From NCBI GenBank assembly GCA_944392335.1, contig CALXWJ010000090.1:1-36565 (forward strand): DNA of 36,565 nt. Direction: 5' to 3'. Positions 24,982 through 34,215 of this stretch are shown piece after piece (position 1 is the stretch's first letter; every line of letters starts with the position of its first letter). Source of the stretch: an uncultured Clostridia bacterium. Its GTDB lineage: Bacteria > Bacillota > Clostridia > UBA1381. The notes beneath the pieces were generated by a model, which ran no database searches, was not told the DNA's origin, and saw only the letters and a list, made by a program, of their open reading frames with translations. Made by a program: the position numbers and the translations under genes.

Positions 24982-25066
24982 AATCCGGATAAATTTATTT
25001 ATTCCGGATTGCAGGTCTTATCAGCCCACAGATAAGATCATAATGTAAATATATTATTTTGTGGGC
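24982..25066 (+). promoter_or_regulatory. Structured pgk leader: hairpin plus H-type pseudoknot
   Basis: Hairpin AATCCGGA/TCCGGATT (24982-24989 with 25003-25010) has extra A-T pairs inside. Next, TCTTATC (25016-25022) pairs with GATAAGA (25031-25037) around the 8-nt loop AGCCCACA. Seven loop bases, GCCCACA (25024-25030), are perfectly complementary to TGTGGGC at 25060-25066, which would form a pseudoknot ending 10 bases before the ACGGAG ribosome binding site. Confidence 0.5.
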
Positions 25067-25087
25067 AGAAAGGTAACGGAGATATTT

Positions 25088-26284
25088 ATGCTAAACAAAA
25101 AGAGTGTGGAAGATATTCAAGTAACGGGAAAAAGAGTCCTTGTAAGATGTGATTTTAACGTCCCTCTGGACGAAAACAGAAATATTACTGACGAAACAAG
25201 AATTGACGGAGCTTTACCTACAATCAAGTATTTGATCGATCACGGCGCAAAGGTTATTCTTTGTTCACATATGGGTAAGCCAAAGGGTGAACCAAAGCCT
25301 GAATTATCATTGGCGCCGGTAGCAAAAAGCTTATCCGCAAAATTAGGTAAGGAAGTTATTTTTGCGGCTGATGATAATGTAGTGGGCGAAAATGCCAAAA
25401 AAGCAGTTGCAAATATGAAGGACGGAGACGTTGTTTTACTTGAAAACACAAGATTCAGAGCGGAAGAAACAAAGAATGTGGATACTTTCTCGCAGGAGCT
25501 TGCTTCATTGGCGGATATATTTGTAAATGACGCTTTCGGTACGGCGCACAGAGCACACTGCTCAAACGTTGGTGTAACAAAATATTTGGATACTGCCGTT
25601 GCCGGTTATCTTATCCAAAAGGAAATTGAATTTTTGGGCAATGCCGTAAATAATCCTGTAAGACCGTTTGCTGCAATCTTGGGCGGCTCAAAAGTTTCTT
25701 CAAAAATTTCTGTTATCAATAATTTATTGGACAAGGTCGATACATTGATCATAGGCGGAGGTATGGCGTATACCTTTATGAAAGCATTGGGTGAGGAAGT
25801 AGGCGATTCACTTCTTGAGCCCGACTATATAGACTATGCAAAAGAAATGATGGAAAAGGCTGAAAATAAAGGCGTTAAACTGTTGATCCCGGTTGATACG
25901 GTTGTTGCCAGGGAATTTTCAAACGACGCTGAGAGAAAAACCGTTGAAAGAGGCGGCATCGAACCGGGATGGCAGGGACTTGACATCGGTGAAAAGACCA
26001 TTGCCCTTTACAAGGATGCCGTTAAAGATGCCAAAACCGTTGTTTGGAACGGACCTATGGGCGTATTTGAAATGCCCAATTTTGCAAAGGGTACAAATGC
26101 GATCGCACAAGCTTTGGCGCAAATCGATGCTACCACAATCATAGGCGGCGGCGACAGCGTTGCAGCTGTAAACAAAGCAGGTCTCGGCGATAAAATGACT
26201 CATATCTCAACAGGCGGCGGGGCTTCGCTTGAATTCCTCGAGGGAAAAGAATTACCGGGTATTGCCGCATTAAATGATAAGTAA
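25088..26284 (+). CDS. pgk: Phosphoglycerate kinase
   Basis: This 398-aa enzyme is taken from ATG 25088, which follows ACGGAG; an in-frame GTG further up lies in the leader structure. It has [14 protein letters not shown], the substrate-binding [38 protein letters not shown], the hinge, [18 protein letters not shown] and the nucleotide-binding [11 protein letters not shown] with [16 protein letters not shown] at the end. It transfers phosphate from 1,3-bisphosphoglycerate to ADP in glycolysis. It is the first gene of pgk-SGNH-tpiA-gpmI; gapA is not beside it. Confidence 0.97.
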   Translation: MLNKKSVEDIQVTGKRVLVRCDFNVPLDENRNITDETRIDGALPTIKYLIDHGAKVILCSHMGKPKGEPKPELSLAPVAKSLSAKLGKEVIFAADDNVVGENAKKAVANMKDGDVVLLENTRFRAEETKNVDTFSQELASLADIFVNDAFGTAHRAHCSNVGVTKYLDTAVAGYLIQKEIEFLGNAVNNPVRPFAAILGGSKVSSKISVINNLLDKVDTLIIGGGMAYTFMKALGEEVGDSLLEPDYIDYAKEMMEKAENKGVKLLIPVDTVVAREFSNDAERKTVERGGIEPGWQGLDIGEKTIALYKDAVKDAKTVVWNGPMGVFEMPNFAKGTNAIAQALAQIDATTIIGGGDSVAAVNKAGLGDKMTHISTGGGASLEFLEGKELPGIAALNDK

Positions 26285-26345
26285 TTTCGGGATTTTATTC
26301 TGCTAAAATTTACTTTTTATTGATGATATGATGAAAGGGACAAAA

Positions 26346-26966
26346 ATGAAAACTATACTGTTTCAAGGCGACTCAATTACCGATGCCGGCCGTAACAGAG
26401 ATGATATCAATTCTCTGGGTCTCGGATATCCTCTTTTGGTCTCTGCTTCAATAGGTTTTGACTATTCGGGTGAATATGCCTTTATTAATAAGGGTGTAAG
26501 CGGAAACCGTATCGTTGATCTTTACGCAAGAATAAAAGCAGATATTATAAATTTAAAGCCGGATGTAATGAGTATACTTATAGGTGTTAATGATGTGTGG
26601 CATGAACTGGATTTTAAAAACGGCGTTGACTGCGAAAAATTCTTTAAAATATATTCAATGCTTATTGAAGAAATAAAAGCCCAATTGCCTGACATTAAAA
26701 TAATGATTATGGAACCTTTCGTTGCTGCCGGAAGAGCTACAACGGAAAATATTGATATTTTTCGTACAGAGGTTTTTAAAAGAGCCGAAAAAGCAAAAGA
26801 GATCGCAAAAAAATATGATCTTACTTTTATTCCGCTTCAAGAAAAGTTTGACGAGCTGTTTGAAGCAATGCCTGCCGATTATTGGCTTGCAGACGGAGTT
26901 CATCCCAATTTTACAGGTCATGAACTGATCAAAAGAGAATGGATCAAAGCTTTTAAATCGCTATAA
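26346..26966 (+). CDS. SGNH/GDSL-family hydrolase within the glycolytic operon
   Basis: This 206-aa protein is taken from ATG 26346 behind AAAGGGA. It has all four blocks of SGNH hydrolases: FQGDSITDAGRN with the catalytic Ser, NKGVSGNRIVDL with Gly, IGVNDVWHE with Asn, and LADGVHPNFTGHE with Asp and His. No signal peptide is present, so it is intracellular. Relatives act as acyl- or acetyl-esterases on sugars, lysophospholipids or peptidoglycan. It sits 61 bp after pgk and 21 bp before tpiA on the same strand without a terminator, so it is co-transcribed with glycolysis genes. The substrate is unknown. Confidence 0.88.
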   Translation: MKTILFQGDSITDAGRNRDDINSLGLGYPLLVSASIGFDYSGEYAFINKGVSGNRIVDLYARIKADIINLKPDVMSILIGVNDVWHELDFKNGVDCEKFFKIYSMLIEEIKAQLPDIKIMIMEPFVAAGRATTENIDIFRTEVFKRAEKAKEIAKKYDLTFIPLQEKFDELFEAMPADYWLADGVHPNFTGHELIKREWIKAFKSL

Positions 26967-26987
26967 ATACAAAAGGAGATAATAACA

Positions 26988-27740
26988 ATGGGTAAATATA
27001 TAATTGCAGGGAACTGGAAGATGAACAAGCTTCCATCAGAAACATATGACTACATTAAGGAAGTTGAAAAAGCTACTATGGGTGCAGAATGTGAAGTGGT
27101 ATGCTGTACGCCTTATGTTTGCCTTTCGGAGGCTGTAAGGGCTGCCAAAGGCACTCACATAAAAATTGGCGCCGAAAATTTACATTTCAAAGACAGCGGC
27201 GCCTACACAGGCGAAGTGAGTGCAGATATGCTTTGTGATTTAGGTGTTGATTATGTTATCATAGGGCACTCCGAAAGAAGAGAATATTTTGCGGAAACAG
27301 ATGAGACCGTAAACGCAAAAACCATCAAAGCATTGGAAAAAGGCTTGATACCGATCGTTTGCGTAGGTGAATCCTTGGAGCAAAGACAAGCCGGTATTAC
27401 GATGGATTTTATTGCAATTCAAATTAAAAAAGCATTTGCCGGAATAAGTGCAGAAGATGCAAAAAAAGTCGTTATTGCATATGAACCTATCTGGGCAATC
27501 GGAACAGGCAAAACCGCGACCGCAGATCAGGCAGAAGAAGTATGCAAAGGCATCAGGGAAATTCTTGCAGGTCTGTATTGTGAAAAATGTGCAAAAGAGT
27601 TTACTATTCAATACGGCGGAAGTATGAATGATCAGAATGCTGCCGAACTTCTTGCAAAGCCAAACATTGACGGCGGATTGATCGGCGGGGCTTCATTGGT
27701 TGCCGCAAAATTTGCTCCTATTGTTGCTGCTGCAAAATAA
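26988..27740 (+). CDS. tpiA: Triosephosphate isomerase
   Basis: This 250-aa TIM barrel is complete. It has the Asn and Lys of AGNWKMNK, the catalytic His in YVIIGHSERREYF, the catalytic Glu in VVIAYEPIWAIGTGKTAT (loop 6 follows), and the phosphate-binding IQYGGSMN and DGGLIGGASL. It interconverts dihydroxyacetone phosphate and glyceraldehyde-3-phosphate. AAAGGAG lies at good spacing before the ATG, 21 bp after the SGNH gene. A hairpin at 27754 lies between it and gpmI. Confidence 0.97.
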   Translation: MGKYIIAGNWKMNKLPSETYDYIKEVEKATMGAECEVVCCTPYVCLSEAVRAAKGTHIKIGAENLHFKDSGAYTGEVSADMLCDLGVDYVIIGHSERREYFAETDETVNAKTIKALEKGLIPIVCVGESLEQRQAGITMDFIAIQIKKAFAGISAEDAKKVVIAYEPIWAIGTGKTATADQAEEVCKGIREILAGLYCEKCAKEFTIQYGGSMNDQNAAELLAKPNIDGGLIGGASLVAAKFAPIVAAAK

Positions 27741-27753
27741 TAATTTAACGCAT

Positions 27754-27779
27754 TTAAGGGGCGATTATTCGCCCTTTAA
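27754..27779 (+). terminator. Hairpin between tpiA and gpmI (weak terminator or processing site)
   Basis: An 11-bp stem TTAAGGGGCGA / TCGCCCTTTAA with one G-U pair and a TTAT loop. The T tract after it is poor, so read-through into gpmI is expected; it may stabilise the pgk-tpiA message. Confidence 0.5.
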
Positions 27780-27828
27780 TAATGCTTGAATTAAAGGTAC
27801 TTTATATTTTAGAAAAGGAATGATTACT

Positions 27829-29376
27829 ATGTCAAAGAGCCCAATAGCTTTAATAATTTTAGACGGCTACGGTATGAATGAAACTGTTGAGGGGAATGCG
27901 ATAAAAGCTGCAAAGCAGCCTAATCTCGACAGATATTTTGCCGACTACCCGAATACCATTCTTTATGCAAGCGGTATGAGTGTAGGACTCCCCGACGGTC
28001 AAATGGGAAATTCAGAGGTAGGACATACAAATATCGGTGCGGGACGTGTTGTATATCAGGAGCTGACGAGAATAACAAAAGCTATAAACGATAACGAAAT
28101 AGCAGAAAACGAAACTCTTTTAAGTGCAATCGAAAACTGCAAAAAAAATAATTCTGCACTTCATTTTGCGGGTCTTTTGTCGGACGGCGGAGTGCACTCT
28201 CACATTGAACATCTTTTCGGTCTTATAAAATTTGCAAAAAACCACGGGTTAAATAAAATTTACATTCACTGTATTATGGACGGACGTGACGTTTCTCCCA
28301 CATCAGGCGTTGATTTTATCAGAAGTCTTACGGAAAAGCTCGACGAGTTCGGTGTAGGGAAAATTGCCACAATAAGCGGGCGTTATTATGCCATGGACAG
28401 AGACAATAACTGGAACAGAATCTCAAAAGCATATGATGCTATGGTAAAAGGCGAAGGGCACAAAATCACAGACCCTGTTGAAGCCGTTTTGAAATCATAT
28501 GAGACAATTGATGAAAACGGTGCGGCGCTGACAGATGAATTTATAATCCCTATGGTCGTTTGCGAGGGTTCGGAGCCGGTCGGAAAAATCAGTGCTAATG
28601 ATTCTGTTATATTCTTTAATTTCAGGCCGGACAGGGCCAGAGAGATCACCAGATCACTTGTTGATCCGGAATTTACAGGTTTTGAAAGAACACTATTCCC
28701 TCTTTATTATGTATGTATGACACAATATGACGCAAACATGCCCAATGTACATGTTGCATTTAAACCTCAAAAGCTTACAAATACTTTTGGAGAATATATT
28801 TCAAAAAAAGGATTAAAACAACTGAGAATTGCAGAAACGGAAAAATATGCACACGTTACATTCTTTTTTAACGGCGGTGTTGAAGATGTTTATGAAGGAG
28901 AGGACAGAAAGCTTATCCCATCTCCGAAAGTTGCAACATATGATATGAAGCCGGAAATGAGCGCATATGAGGTTGCAGACGCTTGTGTGGAACTGATTAA
29001 CGAAGACAAATATGACTGCATAATACTTAACTTTGCCAACTGTGACATGGTCGGTCATACAGGTGTGTTTGATGCGACAGTTAAAGCTGTTGAAGCAGTT
29101 GACAAATGTTTAGGTAAGGTTGTTGATGCTATCATGTCCAAAAACGGTAAGGTACTGATCACGGCAGACCACGGAAATGCCGATTGCCTTATTGATCCCG
29201 TGACAAAAGACGTGTTTACGGCACACACAACAAACCCTGTTCCGTTTATTCTGATCGGTGCCGGTGATGTTGAATTAAAAAGAGGCAGACTGTGTGATCT
29301 TACACCTACAATGCTCGATTTGATGGGTCTTGATAAACCCGCTGAAATGACCGGCGAAAGTCTTATAGTTAAATAA
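27829..29376 (+). CDS. gpmI: 2,3-bisphosphoglycerate-independent phosphoglycerate mutase
   Basis: This 515-aa enzyme is taken from ATG 27829 ([15 protein letters not shown]) since AAGGA is nine bases upstream; an ATG three codons earlier overlaps the ribosome binding site. It is the alkaline-phosphatase-fold mutase: LDGYGMNE with a metal Asp, [16 protein letters not shown] with the phosphorylated Ser, [47 protein letters not shown] and ITADHGNAD with metal ligands. It converts 3- to 2-phosphoglycerate and is manganese dependent, with known importance in spore formers. It is the last gene of the operon. Confidence 0.96.
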   Translation: MSKSPIALIILDGYGMNETVEGNAIKAAKQPNLDRYFADYPNTILYASGMSVGLPDGQMGNSEVGHTNIGAGRVVYQELTRITKAINDNEIAENETLLSAIENCKKNNSALHFAGLLSDGGVHSHIEHLFGLIKFAKNHGLNKIYIHCIMDGRDVSPTSGVDFIRSLTEKLDEFGVGKIATISGRYYAMDRDNNWNRISKAYDAMVKGEGHKITDPVEAVLKSYETIDENGAALTDEFIIPMVVCEGSEPVGKISANDSVIFFNFRPDRAREITRSLVDPEFTGFERTLFPLYYVCMTQYDANMPNVHVAFKPQKLTNTFGEYISKKGLKQLRIAETEKYAHVTFFFNGGVEDVYEGEDRKLIPSPKVATYDMKPEMSAYEVADACVELINEDKYDCIILNFANCDMVGHTGVFDATVKAVEAVDKCLGKVVDAIMSKNGKVLITADHGNADCLIDPVTKDVFTAHTTNPVPFILIGAGDVELKRGRLCDLTPTMLDLMGLDKPAEMTGESLIVK

Positions 29377-29410
29377 CATTTCACATCCTATAATAATTAT
29401 AGCAAAATGA

Positions 29411-29453
29411 GCTGTAGCTAAATGATTTTTAATCAGGCTGCTGCAGCATTTTT
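29411..29453 (+). terminator. Terminator of the glycolytic operon
   Basis: GCTGTAGC (29411-29418) pairs with GCTGCAGC (29440-29447) with one G-U pair, with an inner stem TGATT/AATCA, followed by five T residues. It lies 34 bp after the gpmI stop. Confidence 0.7.
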
Positions 29454-29541
29454 ATAATTAAAAAATACCCGCATTTTATCAAAAATGAGCATAATTAAAC
29501 AGGGGGTCTGATGTGACCTCCAAAATGATATGTATCCCCCT

Positions 29542-29661
29542 TTACCGAGCAAAACAGTAGAGGGGGAAAAAGTTTTTTAGTATAGCATCGCTATTGGTTT
29601 TTACTCTCGTCTTATTGCGGCATATCGGGTATAATGTCCATTTACTATTATACACAGTCAT
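29542..29661 (-). pseudogene. Decayed cysteine-rich KTR-type small protein gene
   Basis: A 39-codon frame with AAGGTG before ATG 29661 reads KWTLYPICRNKTRV, then LKNFFPLYCF and a stop. It matches the N-terminal two thirds of the small 'cysteine-rich KTR' proteins common in Firmicutes mobile elements, whose pattern is WxLCPICGNKTR, NFPLYCPKC. The first cysteine of each CxxC pair site is altered or lost (YPIC, CFAR), and the frame stops early, so zinc binding is unlikely. The last codons overlap an inverted repeat, GTAAAGGGGG with CCCCCTCTAC (29536-29566). It lies 25 bp after the ABC gene stop. Confidence 0.7.
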
Positions 29662-29686
29662 TTTTTCACCTTATTATTTTATTGTT

Positions 29687-31417
29687 TTACAGCGTCCAAT
29701 TCTGGCTTTGCGTTTGCAGCTCTGCCATATGTTTATAAATACCGTTTTGCTTCATCAGCTCATCAGGCGCGCCTTGTTCTTTTACAATTCCGTCTGCGAG
29801 CACCACAACCTTATCCGCACCGCTGACCGTCCTCATTCTGTGCGCGATAATCAACACAGTTTTATTTTGAATCAATCGTGACAATGCTTGCTGAATAGCG
29901 GTTTCATTTTCCACGTCCAAAGAGGCGGTTGCTTCATCAAGAAGAATTATCGGAGCATTTTTTAAAAATGCTCTTGCAATGGAAACTCGCTGACGTTCAC
30001 CACCCGATAACTCACAGCCATTTTCACCTATCATACTGTTATATCCATCAGGAAGTTTATATGCAAATTCATCACAATTCGCAAGCCTTGCCGCCGCAAG
30101 TACCTCTGAATCTGTCGCGCTTTTTTTACCAATACGAATATTTTCCATAATCGTATTATTAAACAGTGTGACATCTTGAAACACAATTGAATAAATTGAC
30201 AGCAGCGTTTCCGGATCAATTTTAGAAATATCCGAGTCGCCTACAGTAATTCTACCTCTGTTAATATCCCAAAATCTTGCCGCAAGTCTTGATACCGTTG
30301 TTTTACCGCCGCCGGATGGGCCTACAAGCGCTGTAACCTCCCCCTGTTTTGCGGTAAACGAAACATTTTTTAACACTGTTTCGCCTGTATTATACGCAAA
30401 ACCGACATTATCAAAAACGATGTCATATCCGTTGTTATTTATTTTATTCGTACCTGTCTGTATAGGGTGGTCGAGAATTTCATTCATACGCTCAATATTC
30501 GCGTTTGTGGAAATAACTGCCGCGAGATTTTGCAGCGCGCCATCCAACGGTTCATACAATCTTGACGCAACAAGCAGAAACATGAATAGTACAGGAACAG
30601 TAAGCGTTCCGTTTATAAGTAATATTGAACCTACAAGTGCGACAGTTGCTATACCGAGCTTCAATATAAAACTTGCGCTTACAACGAACGCAGCAGTTGC
30701 AAGCTCCGATTTTATCTTTCGATTTTCCACTGTCCTGATTTTTTTATCCAATTCTTTGAGATACTTGTTTTCAGCATTGTTTGATTTCAAATCACGCAAA
30801 GTCTCGATACATTCTTGAATACCTTCTTCAAGCTCAACGCTTGCTTTTCGTTGTTTTGTGTTAAAATAATTCTGTACTTTTGATGAAAAGGCTACAATTA
30901 TAAACGCAATGGGTAATACCCATACAGCCGCAAGAGCCATTCGCCAATCAAAGTTGAACAAACCTATTGCAATTAAAATTGTTGAAATAATGGAGCCGAT
31001 AAGCGCGGGTACATAATGCGAAAATGTAGTTTCAAGCGTGGCGCAATCGCTCATAATTGAACTTGTTAAATCAGCTAAATCTTTTTTTCCGAAAAACGAT
31101 AACGGTATTTTACGCAGTTTTTCAGCAAGAGAAATTCGTCTGACGCCGCTTTCAACATATGTCGCGAGATATGTTCCGTTATACTGAAACCAAGTAGCTG
31201 TAAAAGTAAACAGCAGGCACACTATACAGCCTATTATATAAAATGCTGTCTGCGAACCGCTTACACCGCCGTCCATTAAAGCGCATACAAAGTAATACAG
31301 CAATCCGACGGGGAGCATAGAAGAAATATTCTGAACAGCTTGCGCAATACAGCCCTTTATTAAATCCTTCGCACCCTGCTCTGACAGGGCAAACCGTCTT
31401 TGCATATATTTAATCAT
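29687..31417 (-). CDS. ABC transporter, fused permease/ATPase, second subunit (IrtB/YbtQ-like)
   Basis: This 576-aa protein has six transmembrane helices (residues about 25-310) and a C-terminal ATPase. Motifs are ALVGPSGGGKTTVSR (Walker A), ELSGGERQRVSIARA (signature), IILLDEATASLDVENE (Walker B) and the switch His in IIAHRM. ATG 31417 overlaps the stop of the first subunit by 8 bp and GGAAAGTGGG is upstream; the longer frame starts inside that gene. Type IV exporter folds encoded as such a pair include the siderophore importers IrtAB and YbtPQ as well as drug exporters. The flavodoxin/DUF2325/DUF3793 neighbours and shared operator favour an iron role; this is inferred. Confidence 0.88.
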   Translation of the reverse strand: MIKYMQRRFALSEQGAKDLIKGCIAQAVQNISSMLPVGLLYYFVCALMDGGVSGSQTAFYIIGCIVCLLFTFTATWFQYNGTYLATYVESGVRRISLAEKLRKIPLSFFGKKDLADLTSSIMSDCATLETTFSHYVPALIGSIISTILIAIGLFNFDWRMALAAVWVLPIAFIIVAFSSKVQNYFNTKQRKASVELEEGIQECIETLRDLKSNNAENKYLKELDKKIRTVENRKIKSELATAAFVVSASFILKLGIATVALVGSILLINGTLTVPVLFMFLLVASRLYEPLDGALQNLAAVISTNANIERMNEILDHPIQTGTNKINNNGYDIVFDNVGFAYNTGETVLKNVSFTAKQGEVTALVGPSGGGKTTVSRLAARFWDINRGRITVGDSDISKIDPETLLSIYSIVFQDVTLFNNTIMENIRIGKKSATDSEVLAAARLANCDEFAYKLPDGYNSMIGENGCELSGGERQRVSIARAFLKNAPIILLDEATASLDVENETAIQQALSRLIQNKTVLIIAHRMRTVSGADKVVVLADGIVKEQGAPDELMKQNGIYKHMAELQTQSQNWTL

Positions 31418-33182
31418 TTGACACACCCACTTTCCAATTAACAGAAGTCTGATATTCATTCCACATTCTGTTGTATAAACCTTTCTTTTGCATAAGCTCG
31501 GTATAATTTCCGCTTTCCTCTATTTCACCGTCTTTGAGCACATAAATACGATCGGCGTTTTGAACAGTAGTTAATCTGTGGGCGACCATAATAACGGTTT
31601 TATTTTTGGACATTGCGGCAAATGCTTTTTGAACAAGTACCTCATTATCGGGATCTGCAAAGGCTGTTGCCTCATCAAGAACAAGTATCGGAGCATTTTT
31701 GAGCATTGCGCGAGCAATCGCTATTCTCTGTTGTTCTCCGCCTGAAAGGTATATGCCCTTTGCGCCGATTACCGTATCGACACCATTTGGAAATTTTTTA
31801 ATAATATCCTCGCATTGAGCTGATTTTAAAGCTTGAATTACTTCCTGCCTCGATGCGTCCGGTTTTGCCATTTTCACATTTTCTAGAATTGACGTTTTAA
31901 CAAGGCGGCTGTCTTGAAACACATAGGAAACCATATTCATCAAATCCTCTTTTTTTATTTCTTTTATATCCACACCGCCAATAAGGACCTTTCCTTTTTG
32001 TGCGTCAAAAAATCGTGATATAAGATTTGCAAGCGTTGTTTTACCGCCGCCGGAAGGACCGACAAACGCAACTGTCTGACCCGGCTTAATATTGATTGAT
32101 ATATTATGAAGAGCGTCTTTTTTACCGTCATAGCTGTAGCTTACATTTTCCAACACAACGGAATTATCCCGCGGATTTTTTGTATTTGTACTCACGTAAA
32201 GAGCAGGCGCGTTCAAAACACTGTCTATTCTTTGTATTGCATCGTTTACAATCATTCCGTCCTCACTCATGAACATAATCTTTGTAAGTGTTGTAGCAAT
32301 TACAGGCGTAATAATTACATAAAACAGTATATTCAAAAGCAGTTCATTTGTAACGCCGCCTCGTGTAAGTATAATTCCGCCTGCAATAAGAAATGCGAAT
32401 ACCGCATTTATTGCTGTTGTATAGAACATCATCGGCATACGCAAAGCCTTCGTATATGCGATGACCCATTTTTCATACCTGTCAATGGAGTTTTTGAAAC
32501 GTTTGAATGAAAATACCGTTTGACCAAAGGTTTTTACAACGGGAATTCCTCTGACATATTCAACCGCTTCGTTTGACATATCCGCAAGTGCGTCCTGATA
32601 CTCTTTCATTTTTTGTTCCATACTCTTGCCCGTCATTTTCGTCATAATCAAAAATCCCAAAATAACAGGAATAAGACTTAAAATTCCAAGCCGCCAGTCA
32701 AATATAAACAGCATAGCCAACAGACCGACAGGCGTTGCTATCGCTCCGGCTTTATCGGGCAGACGGTGAGCAAGATATGTTTCAGTTGCCGCACTTGAAT
32801 CCGTAACAATTTTGCGGAGTTTTCCACTGCCGATACTTTCTGCTGTTCCGAGCGGCAGCTTTACTATATGCCGCATACAGTCACGGCGCATATTTGCTGC
32901 GATATGAAATGCAGATAAGTGAGAACACATAAGACCGCAAATATAGATAAATACCGATAAAACGGCGAATATTACCGCCATCCAGCCATAATGTGTGAGG
33001 TTGACAGCGTTTTTAAGGTTGGGCGCAGCTTCCAGTACCTCTTTAATTATCCGCCATATGTAAATAAACGGAACAAGCGCACAAAGTGCACTTAATGCTG
33101 ACAGTACCCACGAAGCATAGGTGAGATATTTATATCCCCCTGCATACTGCATAAGCCTTGACAAATTACTTTGCTTTTTCAA
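31410..33182 (-). CDS. ABC transporter, fused permease/ATPase, first subunit (IrtA/YbtP-like)
   Basis: This 590-aa protein starts at TTG 33182, nine bases after a strong AAGGAGG; no ATG fits. It has six transmembrane helices in residues 20-300. The ATPase shows FVGPSGGGKTTLANL, YLSGGEQQRIAIARA and ILVLDEATAFADPDNE, where the DEATAFADPxNE form is characteristic of the YbtPQ/IrtAB subfamily rather than general drug exporters, and MVAHRL. It forms a heterodimer with the product of the overlapping downstream gene. An operator-like palindrome lies just upstream of its ribosome binding site at 33201. The substrate, probably a ferric siderophore or metal chelate, is inferred. Confidence 0.88.
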   Translation of the reverse strand: MKKQSNLSRLMQYAGGYKYLTYASWVLSALSALCALVPFIYIWRIIKEVLEAAPNLKNAVNLTHYGWMAVIFAVLSVFIYICGLMCSHLSAFHIAANMRRDCMRHIVKLPLGTAESIGSGKLRKIVTDSSAATETYLAHRLPDKAGAIATPVGLLAMLFIFDWRLGILSLIPVILGFLIMTKMTGKSMEQKMKEYQDALADMSNEAVEYVRGIPVVKTFGQTVFSFKRFKNSIDRYEKWVIAYTKALRMPMMFYTTAINAVFAFLIAGGIILTRGGVTNELLLNILFYVIITPVIATTLTKIMFMSEDGMIVNDAIQRIDSVLNAPALYVSTNTKNPRDNSVVLENVSYSYDGKKDALHNISINIKPGQTVAFVGPSGGGKTTLANLISRFFDAQKGKVLIGGVDIKEIKKEDLMNMVSYVFQDSRLVKTSILENVKMAKPDASRQEVIQALKSAQCEDIIKKFPNGVDTVIGAKGIYLSGGEQQRIAIARAMLKNAPILVLDEATAFADPDNEVLVQKAFAAMSKNKTVIMVAHRLTTVQNADRIYVLKDGEIEESGNYTELMQKKGLYNRMWNEYQTSVNWKVGVSND

Positions 33183-33400
33183 GTTAATACCTCCTTAATA
33201 TAGCTAGCTTTGGCTAACTATAATTTAAAATTAAAGGGAATTCTGATAAAAAGCTTTCCCTATTCGGCTCAAAAGCCCATAATCTTTTGCCACCCGGCAG
33301 TATGGAACTCACGCAAATTGCTATTATGCCACATAAAACGTATAATGAGGGCGGAAGCATAGCCTGCAAACGAAGCTAAGCCACCGCCCACATATATCAA
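33183..33400. other. Intergenic region upstream of the ABC pair
   Basis: It holds the palindrome at 33201 and, further right, a GGGCGG/CCGCCC hairpin (about 33349-33390) after the flavodoxin stop. A minus-strand frame from GTG 33387 is open for about 39 codons (ending HTAGWQKIMGF) but has no ribosome binding site. I do not call it a gene. Confidence 0.4.
33201..33220. promoter_or_regulatory. Palindromic operator upstream of the ABC transporter pair
   Basis: TAGCTAGCTTTGGCTAACTA is a palindrome (TAGYTAGC, four bases, GCTARCTA) with one mismatch. It is nearly identical to the two sites before the DUF3793 gene at 34807 and 34841, and lies about 8 bp before the AAGGAGG of the ABC gene. Confidence 0.65.
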
Positions 33401-33829
33401 TTATACTGCCGCCGCTGTCTTTCCTAAATTATTGCAGCCTGCAACTGCCTCGTCATCAGGAGCTTCATTTGCAATGACACTTTCGCAAACCAGTTTTGCA
33501 TTCGCGCTCAGTACACGTTCCTCCCAATTACGCATCCATTCACCGTCGCCCCAGCCGTATGACCCGAAAAGCGCGACATTCTTTCCTGCAAGCCGCGTTT
33601 CAAGTTCGGTGAAGAACGGCTCAAATTCGTTCTCCTCCAAAACCTCTGCTCCCATAGCAGGGCAGCCTAATATCAGAGTATCATATTCGGCCGCTTTATC
33701 AGCTGTTATTTCCGATACATTGAAAAGCTGTGCTTCGCTGTTAACTTCTTTTGCTCCATCGAATACTGCATCCGCCATCGCTTCGGTGTTGCCTGTACCA
33801 CTCCAAAAAATAATCGCTGTCTTACTCAT
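33401..33829 (-). CDS. Short-chain flavodoxin
   Basis: This 142-aa protein is taken from ATG 33829 behind AGGAGG; the frame extends 11 codons further without support. It starts KTAIIFWSGTGNTEAMADAV, where SGTGNTE is the FMN phosphate-binding loop, then LILGCPAMGAEVLEENEFEPF and ALFGSYGWGDGEWMRNWEER, the two FMN-ring loops (the Trp/Tyr side and the GSYGWG motif). Flavodoxins replace ferredoxin as electron carriers when iron is scarce. It lies in line with DUF2325 and DUF3793 genes that share an upstream operator, which supports iron-dependent control. Confidence 0.93.
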   Translation of the reverse strand: MSKTAIIFWSGTGNTEAMADAVFDGAKEVNSEAQLFNVSEITADKAAEYDTLILGCPAMGAEVLEENEFEPFFTELETRLAGKNVALFGSYGWGDGEWMRNWEERVLSANAKLVCESVIANEAPDDEAVAGCNNLGKTAAAV

Positions 33830-33891
33830 ATGTAAACAACCTCCTGAAAATATATTTAACAAATTATCAAATGATAATATTGTTTTTACAT

Positions 33892-34194
33892 TTAATCGGA
33901 CAATTTATTTGATGTCTCAAAATGTTTTTCTAAAACATTGTTTAAAGCACTTGCACTTGAAGAGGCGCAGTGCACTATATATGCGCCCGATTTTTTTGCC
34001 TGGACTGACGCGCAATTCAGCATTTTATGTGCAACCGTGCTTGTAAATATTACAATAATATCGGGACTTCCTATTTGGTTTTGAAAATTTGCGGGACACT
34101 GCGTAAACACTTTGCACTTGCAGCCGTGTTTTTTGCATATTTCCTTATAGCGGCAGTGCATTCTGTCATGTCCGCCTATAATTACAACACTCAT
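33892..34194 (-). CDS. DUF2325-family protein
   Basis: This 100-aa protein begins MSVVIIGGHDRMHCRYKEIC, the hallmark of DUF2325, followed by GCKCKVFTQCPANF, PDIIVIFTSTVAHKMLNCA and a C-terminal SSSASALNNVLEKH. It looks like a small Rossmann-type fold. Several cysteines (CRYKEIC, CKCKVF) could bind metal. The function is unknown. It lies between the DUF3793 gene (21 bp) and the flavodoxin gene (62 bp) on the same strand. GGAGATTG is upstream at a long spacing. Confidence 0.85.
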   Translation of the reverse strand: MSVVIIGGHDRMHCRYKEICKKHGCKCKVFTQCPANFQNQIGSPDIIVIFTSTVAHKMLNCASVQAKKSGAYIVHCASSSASALNNVLEKHFETSNKLSD

Positions 34195-34215
34195 TTATTA
34201 CTTCAATCTCCTTTT

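Noticed and set aside
29461..29541. Possible IS-end sequence (GGGGGTCTGATGTGACCTCC)
   Set aside because: It resembles an element terminus by composition, but no partner inverted repeat or transposase fragment was found nearby.
29594..29881. Plus-strand 95-codon frame
   Set aside because: It is antisense to the KTR relic and the end of the ABC transporter gene.
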